64,000 bases of DNA from Mangrovibacter yixingensis (GTDB lineage: Bacteria > Pseudomonadota > Gammaproteobacteria > Enterobacterales > Enterobacteriaceae). Under the pieces are notes generated by a model, which saw only the letters and a program-made list of their open reading frames with translations, searched no databases and was not told the origin of the DNA. Both the position numbers and the translations under genes were made by a program. The stretch lies in the NCBI RefSeq assembly GCF_020523985.1, contig NZ_JAIVKM010000001.1, positions 1,364,001-1,428,000 on the forward strand, read 5' to 3'. This document shows positions 9,185 to 17,454 of this stretch, one piece after another (the first letter of the stretch is position 1; each line of letters begins with the position of its first letter).

Positions 9185-9874
9185 ATGTTGGCACTTTCTG
9201 ATTACACTGTGGCTTACGGGCAAAGCCAGGTGATTAACGGCCTGAATCTGAGCCTGGAACCCGGTGAAATTGTGGCGGTTGTTGGCCGTAATGGAATGGG
9301 AAAAACCACTTTAATGAAATCCTTAATTGGTATGATCCCAGCCCGCGGTGGTGAAGCCCGGTTCGATGGGCAATCACTCATGACGGTCCCCGGCTATGAG
9401 CGGGTACAGCGCGGAATGGGGTTTGTTCCCCAGGGGCGGATGGTATTTTCGTCAATGACTGTAGAAGAAAATATTAAGACAGGTATTCATAGCGGTAAAC
9501 CACTGGTTGTGCCCGGGCATCTTTATGAATATTTCCCTATATTGCGAGAATTTCGTAAACGCATGGCCGGTAATTTATCTGGTGGCCAACAGCAACAATT
9601 AGTCCTGGCCAGAGCGCTGGCCGGGAAACCAAAACTTTTGTTGCTCGATGAGCCCACGGAAGGTATTCAACCTTCAATTATAAAAGAGATGGCAAAAATA
9701 TTACGTCAAATCCGCGATGCGGAAGGGTTAACTATATTGGTATCCGAGCAAGTACTGAGTTTTGTTATGGATGTAGCGGACAGAATTATTGTGCTCGAAA
9801 AAGGAAATATTGTTCATCAAGAAAACCGCGTCAGTGCGGACGAGAAAAAAATAGCATCATACCTTGCTGTTTAA
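9185..9874 (+). CDS. Amide/urea ABC transporter ATPase (UrtE/LivF family)
   Basis: The 229-residue nucleotide-binding subunit has Walker A GRNGMGKTT, ABC signature NLSGGQQQQLVLARAL, Walker B LLLLDEPTEGIQPS and the C-terminal switch region TILVSEQVL. The start at 9185 is set by AAGGAG 7 nt upstream; an in-frame ATG at 9134 lies inside the preceding gene and has no such site. The GIQPSII sequence after Walker B is typical of UrtE. It completes a five-gene ABC importer (binding protein, two permeases, two ATPases). Confidence 0.88.
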   Translation: MLALSDYTVAYGQSQVINGLNLSLEPGEIVAVVGRNGMGKTTLMKSLIGMIPARGGEARFDGQSLMTVPGYERVQRGMGFVPQGRMVFSSMTVEENIKTGIHSGKPLVVPGHLYEYFPILREFRKRMAGNLSGGQQQQLVLARALAGKPKLLLLDEPTEGIQPSIIKEMAKILRQIRDAEGLTILVSEQVLSFVMDVADRIIVLEKGNIVHQENRVSADEKKIASYLAV

Positions 9875-9911
9875 TGTATTACCCACCCACAATTAATGAG
9901 AGAGGTCTATT

Positions 9912-10925
9912 ATGGCTAGCACCGGCAGTGTAAGTTCATGGGATGAAGCATTATTAATCGCGGCAATACAGTACCCTGTTCCGGTAATTAAAGGGCCGGA
10001 AGATATTCAGGTTCAGGTGGATAAAATATGCAAAGCGGTTGATGCCACCAAAGCAGGTTATCCTGGTCTGGATGTGATTGTTTTCCCTGAATATTCCACT
10101 CAGGGTTTGAACACAAAAATCTGGACCTATGACGAAATGCTGTTAACGCTGCAAAGCCCGGAAATTGACCAATTTAAACAGGCTTGTATTCGTAACAAAG
10201 TATGGGGCGTATTCTCGCTGATGGAGAAAAACGAAGACCCGGACTTACCGCCGTATAATACTGCCATCATTATTAATGACCAGGGGGAAATCGCCCTGCA
10301 TTACCGTAAATTGCAGCCCTGGGTGCCTATTGAACCATGGATGCCTGGTAATATGGGCATGCCAGTGTGTGACGGGCCAAAAGGTTCAAAATTGGCTGTG
10401 TGTATTTGCCATGACGGCATGTTCCCAGAACTGGCGCGCGAAGCTGCTTATAAAGGCTGTAATGTTTATATCCGTATCTCTGGTTACTCAACACAGGTTA
10501 ATGACCAGTGGATCTGGACTAACCGCACCAATGCCTGGCAAAACCTGATGTATACCGTATCTGTTAATTTGGCCGGATATGATGAAGTATTCTATTACTT
10601 TGGCGAAGGTACTGTATGTAATTATGACGGTAATGTCATTCAGCAAGGGCATCGCAACCCATGGGAAATTGTCACAGCGGAACTCTTCCCTCGTCTGGTA
10701 GATAAAGCGCGTGAAAATTGGGCGCTGGAAAACAATATATTTAACCTTGGCTGCCGTGGCTATGTTGGCAAGCCAGGCGGCGAACGGGAAAATTACCTGA
10801 CCTGGGTGCGCGACCTTGCCAATGGTGAATATAAACTACCATGGGATGAAAAAATCAAAATCCGTGATGGCTGGGAGTATTACCCTGATGGTGTGAAACT
10901 GGGGCCATTACCTAAAAGTAAGTAA
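9912..10925 (+). CDS. amiF: Formamidase (formamide amidohydrolase)
   Basis: This 337-residue cytoplasmic nitrilase-superfamily enzyme hydrolyses formamide to ammonia and formate. The Glu-Lys-Cys triad falls at Glu60 (VFPEYST), Lys133 (YRKLQPW) and Cys166 (VCICHDGM), the same numbers known for Helicobacter pylori AmiF. Its length also matches that family (about 334 residues), whereas the related aliphatic amidase AmiE is slightly longer and has its own C-terminal signature. A GAGAGG site precedes the ATG by about 6 nt. As last gene of the transporter operon it names the likely cargo: formamide, used as a nitrogen source. No urease genes are in the window. Confidence 0.92.
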   Translation: MASTGSVSSWDEALLIAAIQYPVPVIKGPEDIQVQVDKICKAVDATKAGYPGLDVIVFPEYSTQGLNTKIWTYDEMLLTLQSPEIDQFKQACIRNKVWGVFSLMEKNEDPDLPPYNTAIIINDQGEIALHYRKLQPWVPIEPWMPGNMGMPVCDGPKGSKLAVCICHDGMFPELAREAAYKGCNVYIRISGYSTQVNDQWIWTNRTNAWQNLMYTVSVNLAGYDEVFYYFGEGTVCNYDGNVIQQGHRNPWEIVTAELFPRLVDKARENWALENNIFNLGCRGYVGKPGGERENYLTWVRDLANGEYKLPWDEKIKIRDGWEYYPDGVKLGPLPKSK

Positions 10926-10958
10926 TACCCTATTTCCCCTGCTGTGTTGTTGAGTAAT

Positions 10959-10980
10959 AAATGCCCCTGCGGGGGCATTT
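10959..10980 (+). terminator. Hairpin downstream of amiF
   Basis: AAATGCCCC and GGGGCATTT form a strong stem 33 bp after the amiF stop. The T-run after it is weak (only the stem-end TTT), so it may act as a terminator or as a 3' stabilising hairpin. Confidence 0.6.
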
Positions 10981-11074
10981 CCCATTTGTGCGATTTACCC
11001 TGGCGTGCCCCCCGCTGGCATTATTTGTCAGGTAAACTGTGACAGTTTTATGAATTGCAAATGGAATACATCAA

Positions 11075-12010
11075 ATGGATCGACTATCCAGCATGGCAAT
11101 ATATGTTAAGACCGTAGAACTGGGGTCTTTTGCTGCGGCTGCCGATGTGCTGAATATGTCCTCTCAACTGGTTGGGAAACATGTTGCGGCCCTGGAAAAC
11201 CATCTGGGCGTCAGGCTAATTAACCGTACGACCCGCCAGCACAGCCTCACGGAAGCGGGGCAAAATTTTTATGAACGGGCCAAGATTATACTGGCAGAAG
11301 TTGAAGCCGCGGAATCCTTCGCCGAAGAGACCAGAATGGAGCCTCGGGGCAGGTTGAAAATAAACGCACCACATACTTTTGGAATCAACGCCCTGTCACC
11401 TTTTTTGCCTGAATATATGGCACGTTACCCGGAAGTCTCTGTTGAACTGACTCTCACTAACCGGATGATAGACCTGATTGACGAAGGTTATGATGCTGTA
11501 TTTCATGTAGGAGAATTGGAAGACAGTAGCCTGATGGCGCGTGTCCTGGCACCCTACCGGCTGATTACCTGTGCGTCCCCGCGGTATCTGGAGAAATCGC
11601 CACCGTTAAACCACCCCAAAGATTTACAGCACCACGAATGCCTGGTGTTTGCCCACACATCCCTGCGTACCCAGTGGGAGTTTCAAGGCCCTGAGGGGCT
11701 AATAAAACAACCCATTTCAGGGCGACTGATGATTGATAACGGCGAAGCACTGGTGAGTGCGGCACTGGCAGGTTTTGGGGTGACAACTCAGCCTTCTGAA
11801 CTGGTATTACCCTACATTCACTCAGGTAGGCTCGTTAGCGTTTTGCCTGAATACAGTGTACCAGAGCGCCCTTTATATATTGTCTATGCTCAGGACCGGC
11901 GGTTGACGCCAAAATTGCGCAGTTTTCTTGATTTTACTGTACGCCATTTTGGTGAAGACAGTAACCTTCTTCCATGTTCACTGCATAAAGGGGAAACATT
12001 ATCCAAATAA
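11075..12010 (+). CDS. LysR-family transcriptional regulator
   Basis: The 311-residue protein has an N-terminal winged helix-turn-helix of the LysR type (GSFAAAADVLNMSSQLVGKH, then LENHLGVRLINRTTRQHSLT) and a C-terminal substrate-binding-like effector domain starting near residue 90 (GRLKINAPHTFG). It belongs to the large DsdC/YafC-like subgroup. GGAA lies 8 nt before the ATG. No co-directional target gene follows; it lies between amiF and a convergent MarA-like regulator. Its regulon cannot be named, although control of the amide operon upstream is possible. Confidence 0.88.
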   Translation: MDRLSSMAIYVKTVELGSFAAAADVLNMSSQLVGKHVAALENHLGVRLINRTTRQHSLTEAGQNFYERAKIILAEVEAAESFAEETRMEPRGRLKINAPHTFGINALSPFLPEYMARYPEVSVELTLTNRMIDLIDEGYDAVFHVGELEDSSLMARVLAPYRLITCASPRYLEKSPPLNHPKDLQHHECLVFAHTSLRTQWEFQGPEGLIKQPISGRLMIDNGEALVSAALAGFGVTTQPSELVLPYIHSGRLVSVLPEYSVPERPLYIVYAQDRRLTPKLRSFLDFTVRHFGEDSNLLPCSLHKGETLSK

Positions 12011-12038
12011 AAACCACTGTATCAGGCAATACAGTGGT
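12005..12038 (-). terminator. Intrinsic terminator of the MarA-like gene
   Basis: Read leftward, ACCACTGTAT and ATACAGTGGT form a 10-bp stem followed by TTTTTATTT, a classical intrinsic terminator. It overlaps the final codons and stop of the convergent lysR gene and follows the leftward AraC-family gene. Confidence 0.8.
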
Positions 12039-12101
12039 GGCCCAGGAGGAGGCAAAATCAGTTCAACACCTGTTTGGGGCAAATGGTATTGGGTAACGGC
12101 G

Positions 12102-12434
12102 TTACTTTTGTTGTTCTTTGCGCCAGCGTCCAGGCGGCACATGAAAATAGTGAGAAAAGATACGGGTGAAAGTTTGCTGGCTACTAAAACCATACTTAGT
12201 AGAAATGGTTAAAATAGAGACTTCATCATTAGCTAAATCGTTAGCCGCCTCTTGAACTTTCTTTTTACGGATATAGTCTCCCACTGTCATCCCGGTCTCT
12301 TCCCTGAAAAGCCGCTGAATATGCCAGCGTGAATACCCCGATATTTCCATAACATCAGTTATATTGATGGGATCATGGATATTATCATCAATCCATTTAA
12401 CTAAATCGCGAATAACATTTTTATGAAGTAGCAT
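12102..12434 (-). CDS. MarA/RamA/SoxS-like AraC-family regulator
   Basis: The 110-residue protein consists almost only of the double helix-turn-helix AraC DNA-binding domain: VIRDLVKWIDDNIHDP, GYSRWHIQRLFREETGM (first reading helix) and KYGFSSQQTFTRIFSHYFHV (second helix). Length and motif wording match the single-domain MarA/SoxS/RamA/TetD group, which binds as a monomer to marbox-type sites and often controls efflux and stress genes. ATG 12434 is chosen because it starts the conserved domain; the frame stays open for 42 more codons upstream, but that stretch is low-complexity and unlike the family. It has its own terminator. Targets are unknown. Confidence 0.82.
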   Translation of the reverse strand: MLLHKNVIRDLVKWIDDNIHDPINITDVMEISGYSRWHIQRLFREETGMTVGDYIRKKKVQEAANDLANDEVSILTISTKYGFSSQQTFTRIFSHYFHVPPGRWRKEQQK

Positions 12435-12915
12435 ACGTCGTACTCTAAAGATAAACCAAAAAAAGATATACCCAGTGCCATTAACACTAAATTTGCTGGT
12501 GTTTGCAGCAACAACAGGGGTATTGAGCCTGTGCTCTTTACAGACCTGTGTGCGTAACACCCATACTCAGGTATAAGGTAATCACCCATAGGTTTATCAC
12601 CCTTCAGGTGCCATGGGCGGTAGAGGTTATTGAAAATAAGTCGACTTTGCGCTGGGTTATAATTTTTTTCGGCTTTATTGCCTGTTTATTAAATGCGCAA
12701 TTATTATAAAAGAGTAAATTCTGTAATGAAAATTCTACCCAAATTCACATTGTGGATAAATGGAGGTTTCATTTCGATACTCAAAACAAATTGTTTTGAA
12801 TCGAGCGTTGTGTAAGAAAACTCCCATCTAAAAGGAAAGTGTTTTTGTAACAAAATAGCGTAAATGGGTTAATAGCACATATAGCATAGACATTACTGTA
12901 GATATGTCTTTAAAG
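12435..12915. other. AT-rich intergenic region with a 19-bp palindrome
   Basis: This roughly 480-bp stretch lies upstream of the MarA-like gene and downstream of oprB. The one clear element is a near-perfect palindrome at 12781-12799 (TCAAAACAA and TTGTTTTGA around one base), a candidate operator or weak terminator. No convincing coding frame or RNA gene was recognised. Confidence 0.5.
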
Positions 12916-12939
12916 AAAAGGCCTGCATATATGCAGGCC
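12916..12939 (-). terminator. Intrinsic terminator of the OprB porin gene
   Basis: GGCCTGCATATATGCAGGCC is a perfect 20-bp palindrome followed, on the leftward strand, by TTTTCTTT. It lies 16 bp after the oprB stop. Confidence 0.82.
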
Positions 12940-12955
12940 ATAGAATGATAATCAA

Positions 12956-14296
12956 TCAGAAACTGAGATTAGCACTAATGCCACCAACAAAGGCATCATC
13001 CACTTTGCTCACAGCACCCGGTGCAGCAATATATTGCAGGTTCGGGCGAATCTGCAGCCAGTTTGTGGCCTGGACGTTATAATAAATTTCGTAATTATAT
13101 TCAGAGCCTTTCTGAATCGGTAAATAGGTTGGGCTGTTATAGGACGTTTCACCATTATAATGGTTGGTGTCACGCAACATTTTTGTATAAGACGAGTTGA
13201 CGTGAATGCGGCCAGCACCAATACCAATTTCATCCTGTGGGCGGGCGTCAAACGGCCCTTTCCACGTTAATGCAATGGACTGGTAGTTATCGGTTTTCGA
13301 GGTTTTGTGGTCATTCATTACAGCCTGAACTGTTAATGTGATACCCCGGTCTGCGGAACCACCTTGTGCAGTCAACTGCTGTTGAGCAAGGATGTAGCCG
13401 CCATATGCATGGGCTGTATCATTGTAACCACCCTCACGCCATGAACCATACACATCATCACGGGCTGAAGAGTAGTAGTAACCAATACGGTAATTACCCG
13501 GTAATTTTTCTGCGCCAAGTTTAGGCTGCCAGCCCAACTCTACCGGGACCAGGTTGCCTTCTGTTGGGCTGAATTCAAACCGGAAGCCGTCGCCTTTGTC
13601 ATAGTTATACGGGGTCTGGTTATAGAAACCGACCTGCATAAAGATTTCCGGGGTAAAGTTGAGGCGAACACGGGCACCCCATTGTGACACTGGCCAGTTA
13701 TACCAGTGGTCACCCCGCCAGTTCCCCGCCTGGCCACTGCCAAACGCCAGGTTCTGGAACTTACTGTCGAAGTTGTCAAAATCTTCCCCAACAGTCAGCC
13801 GCCCTGCTTTAACATCCAGAGTGTGGTCAAAAAAGCCTTTGCGTAGCCAGAACTGGGTTAAACGCCACGTCTGGCCACGGCCATACACTTCCTGCACCGA
13901 TGACAACGTACCTGTGCGAGGATCACCGACTTCGTCAGAAAGATTCTGCCCATCACGGTTGGTAATGGTTAACTGGAATTCAGTATCGTTCCAGTCGAGG
14001 AGTTTTTGCAGATCCAGATTAACCCCAAATGCCCACTGGTCACTGTAACGTGCGGTGGTCGATGTGTTATAGCCACCAGCCAGGTTAGAAGCGCTTTCCA
14101 TGGTGTAGTCAACATTGAAGTTCACACCATCTTGCTGAAGGTCTGTGCGTAATCCATTCCAGTCACCCAACATCCAGGGCGAGTCGGCACTGAATGCGTC
14201 GGCTGCATGAGCAAAATCGGGCTGTAAGGTAAGAAGGAAAACGCCAGGGATAACGGCTTTAATAGAATAATTCACCACTGATTTGAGTATTTTCAT
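12956..14296 (-). CDS. OprB-family carbohydrate-selective porin
   Basis: The 446-residue protein begins with an export signal (about residues 1-31, ending near FAHA) and continues with alternating beta-strand sequence ending in an aromatic C-terminal strand (GGISANLSF), as expected for an outer-membrane barrel. Internal segments such as WMLGDWNGLRTDLQQDG, FWLRKGFFD and GRIHVNSSYTK match the OprB carbohydrate porin family. It would let sugars or sugar acids cross the outer membrane. It is divergent from a secreted polygalacturonase, so uptake of oligogalacturonides or related sugars is a reasonable inference; glucose-type sugars are the alternative. Confidence 0.87.
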   Translation of the reverse strand: MKILKSVVNYSIKAVIPGVFLLTLQPDFAHAADAFSADSPWMLGDWNGLRTDLQQDGVNFNVDYTMESASNLAGGYNTSTTARYSDQWAFGVNLDLQKLLDWNDTEFQLTITNRDGQNLSDEVGDPRTGTLSSVQEVYGRGQTWRLTQFWLRKGFFDHTLDVKAGRLTVGEDFDNFDSKFQNLAFGSGQAGNWRGDHWYNWPVSQWGARVRLNFTPEIFMQVGFYNQTPYNYDKGDGFRFEFSPTEGNLVPVELGWQPKLGAEKLPGNYRIGYYYSSARDDVYGSWREGGYNDTAHAYGGYILAQQQLTAQGGSADRGITLTVQAVMNDHKTSKTDNYQSIALTWKGPFDARPQDEIGIGAGRIHVNSSYTKMLRDTNHYNGETSYNSPTYLPIQKGSEYNYEIYYNVQATNWLQIRPNLQYIAAPGAVSKVDDAFVGGISANLSF

Positions 14297-14660
14297 CTTC
14301 GTTATTCTTTTAGATTTGTTGTAAATGGAGATTTGAGTCTAGTTAGATAGCAGGCTAATTATTTATTATTTTGTGCCGTGAAATATATCCATTTACAGAA
14401 AAATGATCTGCTCCACAAAACAACAATCTGAGGTGAGATTTTTCGTAAAAATCGCATTTTTCATGCTCGCTCAACAGAAAGCGTGGCTTTTCGCCCCTGC
14501 TGTAGCGCGCAAAATACGCACTTATGAAGCTGATTGTTTTATTTCAACAGGCAAATATCTATATAAGATGAATATTCATTGTGCTATTGCACAATAGCCC
14601 TGTTTCCAGCCCGCGCGTAAAGTGATTTGTTATACATTTATGTTAAGGACAAACGGACGG
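14297..14660. promoter_or_regulatory. Divergent promoter region, oprB / polygalacturonase
   Basis: This 364-bp AT-rich region separates two divergent genes of likely shared function. It contains the inverted repeat ATTGTGC-TATT-GCACAAT (14578-14595) 66 bp before the polygalacturonase ATG, a candidate operator or 5'-leader hairpin. Promoter elements could not be placed with confidence. A 64-codon open frame inside it has no ribosome-binding site or protein-like composition and was not accepted. Confidence 0.5.
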
Positions 14661-15992
14661 ATGAAAAAAACATTACTGGCGGCTCTCTGTTGTGCGGCTC
14701 TCTCCCCTGTTCTCTCCTATGCTGCCCGTCCTGTTACCTGTTCACCGGTAACATTTGGCGGAAAAGGCGACGGTAAAACACTTAATACCCAGGCCATTCA
14801 GCAAGCTCTTCAGCAATGTCATGATCTTGGCGGTGGTACGGTATCTTTGACTCCAGGTATTTGGCTCAGTGGCCCGTTGCAACTTCTCAGCAATACAACC
14901 CTGTCTGTCCCCAAGGGGGCCGTGTTGCAAGCCAGTAACCAGGAAGGAAAGTTTATTTCGGCATTTATTGGCCGCCCGGCAAAGGCGAATGAAGCATTTA
15001 TTTTTGCCAGCCATGCCAGCCATGTTGGTCTGACTGGGGGTGGAACCCTGAATGGTGATGGTGAACGAACCTGGTGGCCTGATGCCCTTGCTATGAGGGC
15101 GAAAGTGCGCAGTGGCGACAAGAAAGCCTTTACTGATCGTTTCCCCGGAATTCCGGTCGCCAATGGTTTCCCCCGCCCGTGGTTTGTTGAATTTAATGAT
15201 GTCAAACAAGGCCGGGTTGATAACCTGAGCCTGACCAATTCACCAATGTGGAATATTGTGATCCGCAACAGTGCTGACATTGCCATTCATCATGTGACGA
15301 TAACTAACCCGGTAACCTCACCAAATACAGATGGAATTGATATTGTTTCATCACGAAACGTGACGGTGTCACATGCGGATATCCACACGGGAGATGACAA
15401 TATCGCCATCAAGTCTGGGCTACAGCCCGGCACTGCTGGGCCTTCCAGTAATATCACCGTTAAGGATTCTGTCATGCGGGATGGGCACGGTATCTCCGTG
15501 GGCAGTGAAACGGCTAATGGTATTGGGAAAGTTACTGTCCAACATATTACCTTCCTCAACACCGAAAATGGGATTCGCATTAAATCCGCACGGGACCGCG
15601 GAAACCATATTGGCCCCCTGGTTGCGAGCCACCTGACTATGACCGATGTAGCAACCCCTATTCTGGTTACTGACAGTTATGGTGGCCAGTCCGGGGCGCT
15701 GGGGCATCAGGAAATAGCTGCAATTACATCCGCGCAAGTGACGGCCACCACACCAAAAATCGATGGCATACAGATTACTGATCTCAAGGCAACCGGGGCA
15801 CATACTGCCATGATCTTAAGTGGGTTGCCTGAGTCTGTTATTGAAGGGGTAAGATTCAATAATATTCATATAGCATCCCAGACAGGGATCCTAGCCCGTT
15901 ATGTGAATGGCGATATGCGCCGTGTTCAGGTTGTGGCGAGTAACGGTAAGTCACTGGAAAAAGGCCCGGCGGTTTCTCTGGAAATGCGCTAA
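14661..15992 (+). CDS. Secreted GH28 polygalacturonase (pectin hydrolase)
   Basis: The protein is an endo- or exo-polygalacturonase-type glycoside hydrolase (family 28) with a right-handed beta-helix fold. The four family motifs are present in order: NTDGIDI, GDDNIAI, GHGISVGS and RIK, giving the catalytic Asp residues and the substrate-binding His/Arg/Lys. A Sec signal (MKKTLLAALCCAALSP to about SYA) directs it to the periplasm or outside. ATG 14661 is chosen because it starts the signal peptide; an in-frame ATG 39 bp upstream lacks one. Length is 443 residues, normal for bacterial GH28. Its place opposite an OprB porin suggests pectate fragments are cut and imported; no uronate isomerase or kinase genes are nearby. 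Confidence 0.88.
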   Translation: MKKTLLAALCCAALSPVLSYAARPVTCSPVTFGGKGDGKTLNTQAIQQALQQCHDLGGGTVSLTPGIWLSGPLQLLSNTTLSVPKGAVLQASNQEGKFISAFIGRPAKANEAFIFASHASHVGLTGGGTLNGDGERTWWPDALAMRAKVRSGDKKAFTDRFPGIPVANGFPRPWFVEFNDVKQGRVDNLSLTNSPMWNIVIRNSADIAIHHVTITNPVTSPNTDGIDIVSSRNVTVSHADIHTGDDNIAIKSGLQPGTAGPSSNITVKDSVMRDGHGISVGSETANGIGKVTVQHITFLNTENGIRIKSARDRGNHIGPLVASHLTMTDVATPILVTDSYGGQSGALGHQEIAAITSAQVTATTPKIDGIQITDLKATGAHTAMILSGLPESVIEGVRFNNIHIASQTGILARYVNGDMRRVQVVASNGKSLEKGPAVSLEMR

Positions 15993-15999
15993 GCCTCTA

Positions 16000-16041
16000 A
16001 GGCCTGTTGATTCTGGCGGTTCCAGCCAGTTCAACAGGCCT
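16000..16041. terminator. Long hairpin between convergent GH28 and deoR-type genes
   Basis: AGGCCTGTTGA and TCAACAGGCCT (11-bp arms) enclose a second inner stem CTGGC/GCCAG. It starts 7 bp after the polygalacturonase stop. There is no T-run, so termination is probable by position rather than by classical signature. Confidence 0.55.
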
Positions 16042-16091
16042 GGGGTACATATGCTGGCAAATATAACCTGGGCATGTTTACTGGGTAAGAA

Positions 16092-16868
16092 TCAGACAGC
16101 AACCGCCTCTTCACAACTGGCTTGCAGTGCGGCCCAGTCATCACGTGATGACGCCGCTTCGTCGGAAATAATCATATCGATATCAGCGATACGTGCATAA
16201 ACCATGCGGCTGGTGACACCTATTTTACTGTGATCGGCCAGAATGATGCGTTTGTTTGCATTACAGATCATCGCTTCGGCAATTGCTGCCTCGTGGTGGG
16301 TAAAGCTGCTCGCTCCCGATTTACTGGAAATGCCAACAGGCGACAGCAACGCCACATCTGCACGGAACCGCTGCAGTTCACGGATGGTCATCACACCACA
16401 GGTCGCCTGGGTTACCGGCCCCATTTCTCCCCCAAGTAAAATGACTTCATGGTTGAGTGAACGGGCATACTCAGATTCCGTCAGCCGGGAAGCCACGCTG
16501 AGGCTATTTGTGATAATCGTCATGCCGGGCATTGAAACCAGTTCATCAGCGACAACAGATGTAGTGCTGCCAGCGTCAATAAAAACGGTTTGCCCGGCAC
16601 GTAATTGCTGTACTGCGGCACGGGCAATAGCCAGCTTCTCTTTACCGCGAACAGTTGCACGAATAGAGAGTGGAGGCTCTGGTTCTGCTCCCAATGCGAC
16701 AACACCACCATGTACCCGGCGCAACTCCCCCAAATTCTCCAACTTAACAATATCTCGGCGCACGGTTTCCCGTGACACGTTCAGGTGCTGAATCAGTTGT
16801 TCAGTAGAAATTCGGTTAAGCGTGGAAAGCAAGGCTCGGATACGGTGTAAGCGGGTTTCTTCTAACAT
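16092..16868 (-). CDS. DeoR-family transcriptional regulator
   Basis: The 258-residue repressor-type protein has an N-terminal DeoR helix-turn-helix (ISTEQLIQHLNVSRETVRRD, residues about 18-37) and a C-terminal sugar-phosphate sensor domain with the family pattern IFIDAGSTTS-like (TVFIDAGSTTSVVADEL) and TIITNSLSVA. ATG 16868 starts the conserved domain; an upstream in-frame start would add 12 unrelated residues. It is divergent from the class III aminotransferase gene across about 590 bp that holds four copies of a TTGTGT-based motif, so it probably controls itself and that gene. The effector is not predictable. Confidence 0.88.
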   Translation of the reverse strand: MLEETRLHRIRALLSTLNRISTEQLIQHLNVSRETVRRDIVKLENLGELRRVHGGVVALGAEPEPPLSIRATVRGKEKLAIARAAVQQLRAGQTVFIDAGSTTSVVADELVSMPGMTIITNSLSVASRLTESEYARSLNHEVILLGGEMGPVTQATCGVMTIRELQRFRADVALLSPVGISSKSGASSFTHHEAAIAEAMICNANKRIILADHSKIGVTSRMVYARIADIDMIISDEAASSRDDWAALQASCEEAVAV

Positions 16869-17454
16869 TTTATTCCTTAATGATTTCCAGCATGAGGCAG
16901 ACAACCTTATTCGCCGGGAAACCAGACCAGTGAACAGAGCACCTGGCTTGTTCGTGCCATTATGTGCAAATAACAGGAAGCAAGGGTGATTTTTCTGATA
17001 AAAAATAAACTATATAAAAACAAGTAGATAGGTTTTTAATTAACATCATACCTGCGGTGATCTGAGAATAATACCTTGTGTAATTGTATTTTAGCAGCCC
17101 AGTATGCACATTTGTGTAATTTACCGCGCCAACCTGCCAGCAATTATTCATATTTAGCAATACGGGTAATTAAATCTCCATGGTTAATTTGTACTGGAAT
17201 ATTAATCGCTTGCGCCTGCTGAAAAACGGTTGAATGGCCTGGATGTGTGGTTTGGTACCCAGACCTATGCTGAATAGTGCATTCTGCTCTGGCATTGATT
17301 TATATAAAAAACCTTTATTATCATTTAATTAAAATACATAAGTATTTTATATGGATTATTTTGATGTGTCTTTGTGTGCTTTTGTGTATTTTATTGCAAA
17401 AGGCACGGTGAGGTTGCCGGTCAACAACACAGAAATGATAAATGAGAGGCTTTC
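16869..17454. promoter_or_regulatory. AT-rich divergent promoter region with repeated TTTGTGT motifs
   Basis: The motif yTTGTGTnnTT occurs at 17075-17085, 17111-17121, 17371-17381 and 17381-17391; the last two lie end to end with a 10-bp period, just upstream of the aminotransferase gene. DeoR-family proteins commonly bind short repeated sites, so these are candidate operators of the divergent regulator. A 66-codon leftward frame (16960-17160) lacks a ribosome-binding site and was not accepted as a gene. Confidence 0.45.

Noticed and set aside
14523-14545. Possible KdgR box before the polygalacturonase gene
   Set aside because: TATGAAGC and TGTTTTATTTC resemble the consensus only loosely, with too many mismatches to support.
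14403-14597. Small rightward open frame (64 codons) upstream of the polygalacturonase gene
   Set aside because: No ribosome-binding site, odd composition, and it fills a divergent promoter region.
16960-17160. Leftward 66-codon open frame between the DeoR and aminotransferase genes
   Set aside because: AT-rich, no start signal, lies among the candidate operators.
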